Program-made: the position numbers and the translations under genes
Assembly (NCBI RefSeq): GCF_001598435.1
Contig: NZ_BCYY01000018.1
Location: 1-64,000 of the forward strand
Reading direction: 5' to 3'
DNA from: Sphingomonas pituitosa NBRC 102491
GTDB taxonomy: Bacteria; Pseudomonadota; Alphaproteobacteria; Sphingomonadales; Sphingomonadaceae
DNA length: 64,000 nucleotides
Notes under the pieces: generated by a model
Seen by the model: the letters and a program-made list of their open reading frames with translations, nothing else
Databases searched by the model: none
Told to the model about the DNA's origin: nothing
In this document: positions 37,426-46,373 of the stretch, piece by piece
Numbering within the stretch: position 1 is the stretch's first letter
How the letters are laid out: every line of letters starts with the position of its first letter

Positions 37426-39084
37426 ATGCAGCAGTCGGCGATCTATCGATGTTCGATCTGGATCCGCGGGAGGCCTGCCGCTGGTTATGGAGTGGCGATC
37501 GCTCTCGCTCTGGTAGGCCTTCTCGTTCGCCTCGCGCTTGGCCCCACCTTTCTCGGTTTTCCCTTCATCACGTTCACGCCCGCGGTACTCGCCGCAGGCT
37601 ATGTGGCCGGCGCTCGGGCGGGCTTAGCCTGCGCCGCTACGTCTGCAGCCTTAGCTTGGTTCTTCCTTGTGGTTCCGTTCGAGAAATCGGGGGTGACCTC
37701 GCCTCATGGCCTCATCGCCATTGGGGTATTCCTCACCAACGCCGTTCTGATCGTGCTCGTCGTCAGTGGAATGAACAGGGCATATGCTCGAGCGGTGTTC
37801 ATCGAGGAGGAGCGAGCGCGATCGAACGTTCAGCTCGAGCAGCGTGTCGCGGAGCGTACGCGCCAGCTGTCCGAAGCCAATCAGGCTCGGCTGGCCGAAG
37901 TGGATGCGCGGCGCGAGGCCGAGGCGCGCGCCGCACAGGCTGACCGGCTAGACGCGGTCGGGCGCCTAACGGGGGGCGTCGCGCACGACTTCAACAACAT
38001 GCTCGCGGTCATCATCGGGAATCTGGAACTGACGGAGGCAAAGCTCAATCGCGGCGACGTGGATGTGATACGTCACATAGATGGAGCGATGGACGGAGCG
38101 CGTCGGAGCGCGACGCTGACTCGCCGACTGCTTGCATTCGCGCGCCTTCAGCCCCTTGACCCAGTGGTCACGCAGATCAACGAACTGATAAAGGGCATCG
38201 AGGAACTGCTCATCCGAACCCTTGGCGAGCGCGTCTCGATCGAGTGTAAGCTTGATCCTGATTTGTGGCACGCCTACGTGGATCCGGGGCAACTCGAAGG
38301 CGCTCTCGTAAACCTGGCGGTAAATGCGCGAGACGCGATGCCGGATGGCGGATGCCTCCAGATCCGAACCTGCAACGTGAGGGGTTTGCAGGCGAACGAC
38401 AGCCCGCCAAATCTCGTCGGCCACGATCATGTCGTCATCGAGGTAACTGACACCGGCACCGGCATGTCCGAGGAGGTGCAGGCGCGGGCATTCGAACCCT
38501 TCTTCACGACTAAGGAACCGGGTAGAGGTACAGGTCTCGGGCTCAGCCAGCTCTACGGGTTCATGAGGCAGTCTGGCGGCGGCGCGAAAATCCGCTCGAG
38601 CCTTGGGAGCGGAACGACCATTTCCCTATTCCTCCCTCGCTGCGAAGCTCCACCCGCGACTCTACAGGCAATACCAGAGGAGAAGGCGGAGACGGCTCCG
38701 CGCGCTGAAGGCGGCGAGACAATTCTCGTCGTCGAGGACGAGGACAGGGTGCGCAAGGCGGCTTCCGAGACACTTCAGGAACTTGGCTATCGGATTCTTG
38801 AGGCGAGCGACGGAACGCAGGCGCTCGAGCTGCTCTCCAGAGGCATATTGGTTGATCTCGTGTTGAGCGATATCGTCATGCCCGGAATGAGCGGCAGCGA
38901 GCTTGCTGACATCGTGCGAAGGCAGCGCCCGGAGATGCTCTTCCTGTTCATGAGCGGCTACTCAGCGGATCAGTTCGGTGAGCGAAACCAAGGAGGCGGC
39001 GATCGCATCGACCTGCTCACGAAACCGTTCACGAGAGACAGGCTCGCACGACATGTCCGGAAGCTACTGGATAGCTCCACATGA
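37426..39084 (+). CDS. Membrane hybrid sensor histidine kinase (DUF4118-like)
   Basis: 552 residues. Four transmembrane helices in residues about 18-120 resemble the KdpD-type DUF4118 module. A coiled coil (about 125-175), HisKA with His187 in GGVAHDFNNMLAVIIG, ATPase domain (NARDAMPDGG, DTGTGM, GRGTGLGLS) and a receiver with Asp482 in LVLSDIVMPGMSG follow. No PAS or GAF domain. Unlike its relatives at 6393, 31219 and 33202 it is membrane-anchored. Confidence 0.88.
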   Translation: MQQSAIYRCSIWIRGRPAAGYGVAIALALVGLLVRLALGPTFLGFPFITFTPAVLAAGYVAGARAGLACAATSAALAWFFLVVPFEKSGVTSPHGLIAIGVFLTNAVLIVLVVSGMNRAYARAVFIEEERARSNVQLEQRVAERTRQLSEANQARLAEVDARREAEARAAQADRLDAVGRLTGGVAHDFNNMLAVIIGNLELTEAKLNRGDVDVIRHIDGAMDGARRSATLTRRLLAFARLQPLDPVVTQINELIKGIEELLIRTLGERVSIECKLDPDLWHAYVDPGQLEGALVNLAVNARDAMPDGGCLQIRTCNVRGLQANDSPPNLVGHDHVVIEVTDTGTGMSEEVQARAFEPFFTTKEPGRGTGLGLSQLYGFMRQSGGGAKIRSSLGSGTTISLFLPRCEAPPATLQAIPEEKAETAPRAEGGETILVVEDEDRVRKAASETLQELGYRILEASDGTQALELLSRGILVDLVLSDIVMPGMSGSELADIVRRQRPEMLFLFMSGYSADQFGERNQGGGDRIDLLTKPFTRDRLARHVRKLLDSST

Positions 39085-39222
39085 AAATCGCGATGCTATG
39101 CGACGCTCGTCCTGCACCCAGGTGGGGAAGCCTCGGTGCTCCATATGGAGGTCAGCGCCTTGAAGAACGTTTGCGCATGCTTTCGGTGCTGAACCAACCT
39201 GATCTGAGTTGGTTCAGAGCAC

Positions 39223-39957
39223 ATGCAGCTGGCATATCCTATTTTTGAAGAGCGGCTGGTCATGCGGCTTGCCGCGTTGGCAGAACTGTCTCTCTCGGAC
39301 CGCGTCAAGGTGCGGGAAGCGGCGCAATCATCCTTTGTCATTTCTGAAGAGAAGCAACTGAAGCTGAGCGGCCCATCCGGTCGAAGCCGACTTCTGGTAC
39401 TGGATGGGTGGCTTGCGCGGTCGACGTCTCATCGGGATGGTCGGCGGCAGATCATCGGCTTCTACGTGCCGGGCGATGTGATCACTCCCGGTACTGCGCT
39501 GAACTTTGCGATCACGACGGATCTCACTTCCGTGGGGCAGGCCACGCTGTGCCCGGCTCCCGAAGGGCAGTCCCTCGCCAGTGCGTATGTAGCGGCAGCA
39601 GCGGTCGAACAGGCGTATCTGCATCGGCAGGTGGTGCGCCTTGGGCGCATGAACGCGTTTGAGCGGGTGGAGGACTGGATGTGGGAAATGCGTGATCGGC
39701 TCTTGCTCTCAGGAATGGCGCAGCCTGAAGCGTTTCAGCTTCCGATCACGCAGGACATCCTCGCAGACGTTCTCGGCCTCACGCCGGTGCATGTGAATCG
39801 AACCTTGAAGCTTCTAAGGGAAGTGGGGGTGCTTACCTGGCGATCGGGATATGTCCGCTTCGCTCATGAAGGAGCCCCTTCGCAAATGGCTTGCGAGGAG
39901 CTTGGCCGCCGGACCAGTCGCACGAGGAACGGCACACCATTTGCGGGGCAGGCATGA
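39223..39957 (+). CDS. Crp/Fnr-family transcriptional regulator
   Basis: 244 residues. Beta-roll sensor (about 30-120; DGWLARSTSHRDGRRQIIGF, YVPGDVITPG), dimer helix, and winged HTH (PITQDILADVLGLTPVHVNR, then TLKLLREVGVLTW). No FeS-type cysteines. Paralogous to the gene at 1589, sharing the VNRTLK recognition region, so they may bind similar sites. ATG at 39223; SD weak. Confidence 0.82.
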   Translation: MQLAYPIFEERLVMRLAALAELSLSDRVKVREAAQSSFVISEEKQLKLSGPSGRSRLLVLDGWLARSTSHRDGRRQIIGFYVPGDVITPGTALNFAITTDLTSVGQATLCPAPEGQSLASAYVAAAAVEQAYLHRQVVRLGRMNAFERVEDWMWEMRDRLLLSGMAQPEAFQLPITQDILADVLGLTPVHVNRTLKLLREVGVLTWRSGYVRFAHEGAPSQMACEELGRRTSRTRNGTPFAGQA

Positions 39958-40506
39958 CCTGAGTGAGAACATCTCTCGAGCACTGTTCGGGAGCATGTTC
40001 CATGCGTTAGCTCTCGGAAAATCGAGAGGTCCGTGGGTGACTGTAGATCCCGATCGCCGACATGCGGCGGTCGAAAGTTGGCCGCTGGCAGTGGCCGGCA
40101 ACACTCGGCAGGTGTCTCCCGCTCGCATCGAGGAAGCCAGCATATAGTCTTTGTACCTAGTTGCGGAGCCGTTCACGCCACGGCAGAAAGTGCGACCGGA
40201 AGCACGTCCCTTGAGGATGGCCGGGTCGCACTGGCGCCGCAGCTTGCCGTTTTGGCTGCGCGCGACGGCATGAAGAGCCCGTACGTCCCGCGTGCGGGCT
40301 CTTCTAGCTTCTGGCCTGCGTAGGGACCGGTGACGGCCGGTGGCAGGCCGACCTGCCGCTCGGGATGACTAGTCGAGATTGGGCTTGCGCCCATGGCCAA
40401 GTCACTGGTCCATCTCATGTGCGGGTGTTCACAGGCAAGCGACGACCGCCGACGTACCACCTACCTGCGCGTCGGCAGCGCTCCGTGGCGACAGACGGTC
40501 CGATGC
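39958..40506. other. Non-coding stretch with one strong hairpin
   Basis: About 550 bp with no supportable gene. It contains the 9-bp inverted repeat AAGAGCCCG / CGGGCTCTT at 40273-40303. Confidence 0.45.
40273..40303. terminator. Hairpin, possible terminator
   Basis: Perfect 9-bp stem AAGAGCCCG / CGGGCTCTT around a 13-nt loop, followed by CTAGCTTCT. It lies between the Crp/Fnr gene and the convergent gene at 40507, so it may end either transcript. Confidence 0.45.
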
Positions 40507-40875
40507 TCAATCGAACGTCGCCACGTTGAGCACGTCTCGCACCCAGACAGGCATGTTCCAGCGGTTGCGACCGGCTCCATCGTGCGCGATCAGATACGGG
40601 ACCGTGCTTCCTGCGTAGATCGCGATTACTGTGTCTGCGGACCAGCGGAGCGGGTCCCGCCCGGCACGTTCTCTGCCGACCGCGGAAGTAGCTGTGGCCT
40701 TGCCCTTCATCCTCTCGCCAACCGTCGCCGTCCAGACTTCCCCATCATGCCTGAACGTGATCGAGTAGATGCGCTCTTCCGCCGGCAGGGGAGTGCCGCC
40801 GACAAAAGCTGCCATGCCGTAATATGCCTCCTCCTGGTGAGCAGCATCGACCAGGGGAATGAAAAAGCTGGGCAT
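40507..40875 (-). CDS. Small conserved hypothetical protein
   Basis: 122 residues beginning MPSFFIPLVDAAHQEEAYYG, then RIYSITFRHDGEVWTATVGE. This pattern is seen in small uncharacterised proteobacterial proteins. The start at 40875 is supported by AGGAAGG; the frame continues upstream without a signal. Function unknown. Confidence 0.65.
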   Translation of the reverse strand: MPSFFIPLVDAAHQEEAYYGMAAFVGGTPLPAEERIYSITFRHDGEVWTATVGERMKGKATATSAVGRERAGRDPLRWSADTVIAIYAGSTVPYLIAHDGAGRNRWNMPVWVRDVLNVATFD

Positions 40876-41507
40876 CGAACCTTCCTGGAATCGTGCCTGT
40901 CGGATCCGTACCGCTCCCTGATCAGCATATGGATCACAGGGGTCTAGTCTAAACCATCGGTCTTCCGTGTCGGTCACAGGCCTATGCTGCATCGCATAAG
41001 CAGCGAACGATATAACTTTCTAGCGAAAACAGGGGGGACATCAAAAGCTTTCGTAGCCCGACCCGTGTGGCCACCTCCGGTAGGAGATGGTTCGTGGAAA
41101 ATTACAAATCACCGATTTCGTCGCTTCGATGCGGCTCGGTCGCGACATTATCAGCGGCGGTCCTCGCCATGCTGCCGGCGCAGGTACTTGCCGGTAGCCA
41201 TCCGCCCGACGACCGCCCAGCAACGCCACCGGCCGCATGTCAGCATACTCGATAACCACGGCGATCGCCGGTGCATCGTCGAGATTCCGGCAGAAGTTCT
41301 TTTCGCTCGCAGCGAGGTAGATGCTGTCTGGGTCGAGCGTAGCCGCCGCGATCTGCGTCTCCGCAACAGCGACCGACGCCCCCGGAGAGCCACGTATACC
41401 TTACGACCTCGGCGAGACTCTTTCCTATTTTCTCGAGCCGACCTTGCACCCTCCAGGTGGAAGCACTGCCACTCGCGCTGCCAACCGGAACAACTTGGCC
41501 GCGAACA
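40876..41507. other. Mostly non-coding; IS-end-like motif and a weak small frame
   Basis: Contains AAAACAGGGGGGACATCAAA at 41026-41045, almost identical to the right end of the IS3 element (13805-13825). A GTG at 41092 preceded by TAGGAGA could begin a 54-codon secreted-looking peptide (hydrophobic stretch VATLSAAVLAMLPAQVLAG), but it ends abruptly at 41255 and is unconvincing. Confidence 0.35.
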
Positions 41508-42311
41508 TCAATAGCTCATGGAGACGTTATGCTCATGCTCATCGACCTTGCCGCACGGGAACTCACCGCTTCGCCCATGCTGCAGAGCGCCGGTCCCTTT
41601 GTCTACCGTGAAGTGGCGCCAGGAACACCATATATAGTTGTGCACGTCACAAAACAGAACACCGACCAGAACGCCGTGCGCGCGGTCGCCGGGGACAAAG
41701 GGCAGCAGACAGGCCAAGCTGCTCGCAGGAGCGATCACGTCGTCCAGCACGTTGTGCTCATGCCAGACCATGACCGAAGGATCACGGCTAACGATGTCGA
41801 AGTCAGGGTAGCTCACCCTTATGGAGCGCGCGATGGCGGGCGTGCTGCCAGAATTGCGGATTTTGGCCGGCCAGGGCATGTCGGGGTCCCACATGATCTC
41901 GAGATAGGCTCTGCTCGTCCGTCTAGCCTGAGCGATCATCGCAAAGCTGGCGTTGGTCGCCCTCCCGGCGTCAGAAGCGGCAAAGAGGGCGACGATGATG
42001 CCAATCACGCTCACCAGCCCCAGGACGGTGACCAGCATGCCACTCAGCCGAGCCCACCAAGCAGCATCGGCCGAAATGGCATTGTATTCGACCGCGATCA
42101 GATTGGCGGCTCGCGCTTCGCGCAGCTGGAGGCGAGCAAGGCACAAGGTCGCGCTCTTCTCCTCAGCCTCGCCCTGGCCGTCGCCGCCGCGGTGTGCATC
42201 CTTACGGGCCGCCGCGTTCTGACCATAGCGGGTTTCACAGCGTTGATCTTCGCTGTTCTGTACGTCGGCGTAATAGGGATGAGCATTGTACGTGATCGCC
42301 CCCACTTTTAG
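41508..42311 (-). pseudogene. Membrane protein gene, C-terminal part (split by TnpB element)
   Basis: About 265 residues: a polar linker, CLARLQLREARAAN, a transmembrane helix (MLVTVLGLVSVIGIIVALF) and a beta-rich C-terminal domain (RAYLEIMWDP, IRNSGSTPAIARSIRV). This resembles alphaproteobacterial proteins with two N-terminal membrane segments and an extracytoplasmic beta domain, function unknown. The frame enters at the CTAAAAG shared with 43643-43649 and continues the N-terminal fragment exactly (CTA AAA G|TG GGG). A GTG at 42305 could still initiate a truncated product. Confidence 0.7.
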
Positions 42312-42318
42312 GCTATTC

Positions 42319-42354
42319 GGATTCTCGTGTGGAAAGCTCCACCCTTAGAAATCC
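42319..42354 (-). ncRNA. Putative omega-RNA 3' hairpin (element right end)
   Basis: Just downstream of the tnpB stop, the minus strand folds as GGATTTCTAAGG, GTGGA-GCTT-TCCAC, ACGAGAATCC: a tight inner hairpin inside an outer GGATT/AATCC stem. Position and shape fit the scaffold end of TnpB guide RNAs. The guide would be the flanking DNA at about 42295-42311. No direct evidence of transcription. Confidence 0.5.
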
Positions 42355-42372
42355 TGGTACGGTCGCTGGAGG

Positions 42373-43611
42373 CTAGGCCGCCAGCGGGTCCGCGTTCACG
42401 GGACCACGCTCGCCGCGACCGGCCACGTTGCGGTCCCCGAGGCGCCTAGCCGCCTCGTGCACGGCGAAGCCGCGCTGCAATATGTTGATCGCCGCATTAT
42501 GATCCCGCTGGAGGTCAAGGCCGCAACCACATCGGTAGCGGTCCCTACCCAGCTGCGCGGCGTCCACGACGCCGCACGCGGAACACGTCCGGGACGTGTT
42601 CCTGGGATCGATCGCGACCACCTCGACACCGGCTCTCTCAGCCTTGTAGCGCAGCATCGCGATCAGACGGCCCGGAGCGGCATCCGCCAAGCTCCGGTTG
42701 AGGCCACGCTTCTGCATGACCTGCACGCCCGGTTCGGCCAGCGAGCCGCTAGCCGATCGGGTCATGTTCTTGAGGTTGAGCGCCTCGACGAAGATCGTCG
42801 AGGCGGAACGCGCGATGGCGTTCGCCACGTCGTGCATGCAGGTGGTGCGGATGTTGCGCACGTGCCGCTGTTCCCGCTGCAGCCGGGCTCGGACCTTCCG
42901 CCGACGCCGGGATCCCTGCTGGCACCGCGCCAGCGCGCGGGCCGCGCGGCGCAGCGCCTTCTCCCGCTGTCTGCGAGGTCGGTGGTTTTCAAAGAACACG
43001 CCATCCGAGGTCGCCGCCAGCCAGTTCACGCCGACGTCCACGCCGATTGCGGTGCTGGCCCTGGAATGACCCGGAGCCGTTTCCGTCTTGATTGTCAACG
43101 CTACGCGCCAGACGTTGCCTTCGCGCGTGAATACCGCAGACTTGAGGACCGCATCGTCCGGGAGTGGGCGATGCATCCGCATCCGCAGTCCACCCACGAT
43201 GCCGCCGCTGAACAGCAGCCGACCGTTCCGAACGCGGAGACCATCCTTCTGGTGGAAGCCGAAACTCCGCCAGCGCGCTTCGCTCCTAAAGCGCGGGAAG
43301 CCTGCCTTGCCGGCCTTGGCCTTTACACGCTTGAAGAACGCCCGCATCGCGTCGTCAAGCCGCTTGAGCGTCCACTTTGAGACATCGTAAGGAACACCGC
43401 TGTAGGTCGGGTCGAAGCCGCGAATCTCGGTGAGCGCCCTGGTCTGGTCGTTTAGGCCGATGGACACCTTCGCCCGCCGCCAGGCGTCACGGCGCTCCTG
43501 CAGCGCCGCGTTGTACAGGAACCGCTGGTCCTTCAGGATCTTCGCCAGCGCCGCGTGCTGCGCACGCGTGGGCTGGAGACGATAGACGTGGGTCAGGATC
43601 TGCTGCGGCAT
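42373..43611 (-). CDS. tnpB: RNA-guided endonuclease TnpB (IS200/IS605 OrfB)
   Basis: 412 residues. An N-terminal HTH_OrfB_IS605 region (LQPTRAQHAALAKILKDQRF) and a RuvC nuclease with all three acidic residues: Asp192 (GVDVGVNWLAATSDG), Glu276 (FVEALNLKNM) and Asp370 (DLQRDHNAAINIL). Zinc ribbon Cys343, Cys346, Cys361, Cys363. The protein appears catalytically intact and should cut DNA beside a transposon-adjacent motif using an omega-RNA made from the element's right end. Not related to the IS66 tnpB. Confidence 0.93.
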   Translation of the reverse strand: MPQQILTHVYRLQPTRAQHAALAKILKDQRFLYNAALQERRDAWRRAKVSIGLNDQTRALTEIRGFDPTYSGVPYDVSKWTLKRLDDAMRAFFKRVKAKAGKAGFPRFRSEARWRSFGFHQKDGLRVRNGRLLFSGGIVGGLRMRMHRPLPDDAVLKSAVFTREGNVWRVALTIKTETAPGHSRASTAIGVDVGVNWLAATSDGVFFENHRPRRQREKALRRAARALARCQQGSRRRRKVRARLQREQRHVRNIRTTCMHDVANAIARSASTIFVEALNLKNMTRSASGSLAEPGVQVMQKRGLNRSLADAAPGRLIAMLRYKAERAGVEVVAIDPRNTSRTCSACGVVDAAQLGRDRYRCGCGLDLQRDHNAAINILQRGFAVHEAARRLGDRNVAGRGERGPVNADPLAA

Positions 43612-43642
43612 TGTGACATAGACCTAGTGGACACGGTATGTT

Positions 43643-43811
43643 CTTTTAGAGGGGAGGTCGACAGGAAGCCGACTCCGTTCATGACCACGAAGAGCAGGAT
43701 GACTGACAGCGTTCCTCCAAGGGCATAATCACGACCGCTAAGACTTCTAAAAGCCTCGGCCATCCGCTCCGTAAGATAACTTCCCGTGGAATCGACGTCT
43801 TCTTGGATCAT
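43643..43811 (-). pseudogene. Membrane protein gene, N-terminal fragment (split by TnpB element)
   Basis: The ATG at 43811 starts about 56 residues: a polar N-terminus then one hydrophobic helix (YALGGTLSVILLFVVMNGVG) ending ...T-S-P-L-K at the CTAAAAG junction. The frame then runs briefly into the TnpB element. It joins in frame to 41508-42311 to give a predicted two-helix protein of about 320 residues. Confidence 0.65.
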
Positions 43812-44201
43812 GCAGTCGCTGTACCGAGAAGATGCTGCCGAAAGGTTGAGGACGTTCCAGCGAGAGCGCTGACAAGCAACCTGCGAGCTTGCCGTGTCCG
43901 GTGGGAAACCCCAAGGACTGTGCTCGCCAGCCGGCGCATCCTACCCGCACGCGTTCCGTAGGACAGGCGCTGATGCCGCACGTAGCGGGGGGTAAACGCC
44001 AAAACTGCCTTCGAAAGGAATATGCTTGAGTGGACGCGCGCCAGTCCGGCCGACGGCGCGATCAGCATCGACGTCAGGGCCACCTCAAGACGGCGACGGG
44101 CGGCATGGCCGAACTCGAGACGACGCGGTCCATCACCCTGCCGGCCTGGTGAGGATCCATCGCGGACACCGCTACGTGCAATCGCTTCAGGAACTAGGAA
44201 C
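43812..44201. other. Non-coding stretch, nothing recognised
   Basis: About 390 bp between the split membrane gene and the CoiA-like gene. No frame with convincing composition. Confidence 0.4.
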
Positions 44202-46154
44202 CTAACGCTTGGAACGCTTTTCCCGCTTGATCCAGGCTGCTAGCTCAGCGAGGGCGCTGGCCAGGCCAGCCTTGCTGATGGCAACATCCCATGGACGAGC
44301 CCTCAGGCTGGCATCGTAGTTGTGGAGGAAGAAGCGCGACTTCGTTGCGCCCAGGCCCTTCTCCGCTGCCATCTTCAACTCTCGACGACATTCGGCAGCA
44401 AGGAGGTTGGCTGCAGCTTCCATTTTGCGCCTTCTCGCTTCATCCGCCAGGTTATGAAGGGCTGCATCCAAACCAGCCTGCGAGTTACGAGCGAGAACGA
44501 TTGGAGCATCCGCATCCGGAGGCGTGTAGAGCCAATCCCGAGCCGCCTCTTCTAAGGCATCGAACGCCGCGATGCTCAGCGTGCGCTCCCGAGCATCTGC
44601 TTCACCCTGCGCCCGGCTTCGTTCCCGGTTCCTTGCCCGGCGAAGCGCGCCCTCCACCGGTAGGCCGAGCAGTGTCCTCGCGGGAGCGCCATCCTGCATC
44701 ATCCGTTCGATTGCCTGAAGCGCGTCTCGCAGCTCCTGCCACCGGGCTTGTGGCGCTTTCAGAAATGCATGAAGCGAGCGCCCCAGATCCGGTATGTTCC
44801 GCGTCTCCCACTGGCTGCGATCGAAGGCACCCTGCTCATCGGGAGGTATCAGGCTCAGGATAGTATCCAGAGCCTGATCGACCGTCTTCCTGCGACGCTT
44901 GCGGACGAGCCACTGCTCCTGCTGCTTCGCGAGGCTTTCCGCGCGGTCGTCGGCGACCTCGAAGCCGCCGCCACCATCCCGTTGCAGGATGTATTGGTCG
45001 CATAGGTACTGCAGGTAGTCTTCGATGGCGTCCCGCGGCAGCTTCCCTACCAGTCCTTTGCTGCGAAGCGCGCGTGCCACGTGCTCCGGCACCTCCATCT
45101 CGAACGGCTCGCCGATGCAGTCGGAGATCGATCGTACTGCTGCATCGAGGTCGAAGTTGGGAAGATGGAATTCGTCGCCAATCTCGACCTGGACTCGGCG
45201 GATGAGCAACGCAGCCTGCCATCTGGTGCTTGGGACGGTGAAACCGTCCGTAAAAGCGCTAGGCAGAAGGAGCGGCGCGAGCTGGGCGTCAGCCCGTACG
45301 CCCTGCAGCTCGTCGAAGCCTGCACCTGTCGTACTGTGACGCGCACGTTGCAGAGCCACTTCAAACTTGCGTGTCTCTGCATCAAGTGCACGCCTCGCGC
45401 GCGCCTCCTCTGCTCGAGATGTGGCGGCGAGCCGTTCGGCGGCCCTGCGCCTCATTGCTTCTTCCGCGACGGCGTGTCTGGCGATCTGAGCCTGGAGACG
45501 CTCCTTCGCCTCTTCGACCTTGGGGTTGAAGAGCCACTCGCGAGGGGCGCCGTCGATCAGGGCGCGCTCGATCTCCCGCCGATCGCTGCTCTTCCGCCAG
45601 GCCGACATGTCGATCTGTAGAGCCGCGATTCCTCGTTCCTGCAGCTTCTCGATCTTCTCGGGCCCGCAGGCATGCGTGACCAGGACCTCGACGAGCAGCT
45701 TGCGGCCATCGGGCGCGGTCAGCACCACGTCGGGCACGATGTCGCCCATGAACTTCTCAAGCTCTGCGTGGGTGAAGGTAAACACACGCTCGTCGTAGGT
45801 CTGCAGTCGCCGCCTGCCTACCATTGCTGCCACGGATGGCAGAAGCAGGCGCAGCTCTCTTCCAAGCACTTCTTTGGCCCAGCTGTGCGCGTTGGTCTCA
45901 GGGTTGTACCCGCACCCCCCGCCCTTGGCATGATGTCCAAAGTGCGGAATGTTGAAGTCGCCCCTGCGTGCGATCAACGTGCCTCCGCAAGCAGGGCAGG
46001 AACACTGACAGGCGAGACCTCGGGGAACGCTCGACACATGCACGAGCGATCCATCTGGACGTATGCCGTAGACGAGTTCGGCGCCGAATGCTGCGAAGGC
46101 GCTATGATCGACCAGTCCGAAAGGATTCGAGCCGGGACCATCCTCTTCAACCAT
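44202..46154 (-). CDS. CoiA-like large protein with putative nuclease domain
   Basis: 650 residues. The N-terminal ~190 residues resemble competence protein CoiA: a Cys/His cluster (CQCSCPACGG, HFGHHAKGGGC, NAHSWAKEVLG) followed by a nuclease-like core (IVPDVVLTAPDGRKLLVEVLVTH). A long Arg/Glu/Ala coiled coil (about 210-285) and a ~350-residue C-terminal region I do not recognise follow. CoiA-type proteins act in recombination of incoming DNA; others are fused or linked to defence functions. Being far longer than typical CoiA, the role is open. Monocistronic, basic C-terminus. Confidence 0.6.
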   Translation of the reverse strand: MVEEDGPGSNPFGLVDHSAFAAFGAELVYGIRPDGSLVHVSSVPRGLACQCSCPACGGTLIARRGDFNIPHFGHHAKGGGCGYNPETNAHSWAKEVLGRELRLLLPSVAAMVGRRRLQTYDERVFTFTHAELEKFMGDIVPDVVLTAPDGRKLLVEVLVTHACGPEKIEKLQERGIAALQIDMSAWRKSSDRREIERALIDGAPREWLFNPKVEEAKERLQAQIARHAVAEEAMRRRAAERLAATSRAEEARARRALDAETRKFEVALQRARHSTTGAGFDELQGVRADAQLAPLLLPSAFTDGFTVPSTRWQAALLIRRVQVEIGDEFHLPNFDLDAAVRSISDCIGEPFEMEVPEHVARALRSKGLVGKLPRDAIEDYLQYLCDQYILQRDGGGGFEVADDRAESLAKQQEQWLVRKRRRKTVDQALDTILSLIPPDEQGAFDRSQWETRNIPDLGRSLHAFLKAPQARWQELRDALQAIERMMQDGAPARTLLGLPVEGALRRARNRERSRAQGEADARERTLSIAAFDALEEAARDWLYTPPDADAPIVLARNSQAGLDAALHNLADEARRRKMEAAANLLAAECRRELKMAAEKGLGATKSRFFLHNYDASLRARPWDVAISKAGLASALAELAAWIKREKRSKR

Positions 46155-46319
46155 GGCGTGTATCTACCCGACGTGCTGGATGACCGCAGACCAAGATCGC
46201 GATCGCCCCTTCGACAAGAAGGGCGAGCATGCCGAAGGCGTGCGGGAGGTCAAGGGCGCAACAAAGCTGCTTCAGTCCGGACAGGCCGGCCGTTGCCTGC
46301 AGGAGCAGTTCGGCTGCGC

Positions 46320-46345
46320 GGAACGACCGTCCTCCTCCTCTCGTT
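46320..46345 (+). promoter_or_regulatory. EcfG-type promoter of the PRC-barrel gene
   Basis: GGAAC, 17-nt spacer, CGTT: a perfect match to the alphaproteobacterial general-stress consensus, ending 28 bp before the ATG at 46374. Confidence 0.75.
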
Positions 46346-46373
46346 CCAGGGCGAACTTCTGACAGGTTGAGGC

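Larger units (their letters stand above)
42312..43649 (-). mobile_element. TnpB-only transposable element (IS200/IS605-like)
   Basis: About 1.34 kb carrying one TnpB gene and no TnpA transposase. The edges are set by the 7-bp sequence CTAAAAG (minus strand) present at both junctions, 43643-43649 and 42305-42311; removing one copy plus the element rebuilds an open frame across the site. Which copy belongs to the element is ambiguous. Movement would need a TnpA supplied in trans. Confidence 0.75.

Noticed and set aside
41092..41255. GTG-started secreted peptide with SD TAGGAGA
   Set aside because: The hydrophobic stretch is suggestive but the protein ends abruptly in a Pro-rich tail and nothing supports conservation; mentioned only in the region note.
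41457..42311. Plus-strand frame ending in two hydrophobic helices
   Set aside because: Attractive at first because of its membrane-like tail, but it has no start near the helices and lies antisense to the split membrane gene, whose frame rejoins perfectly across the TnpB element.
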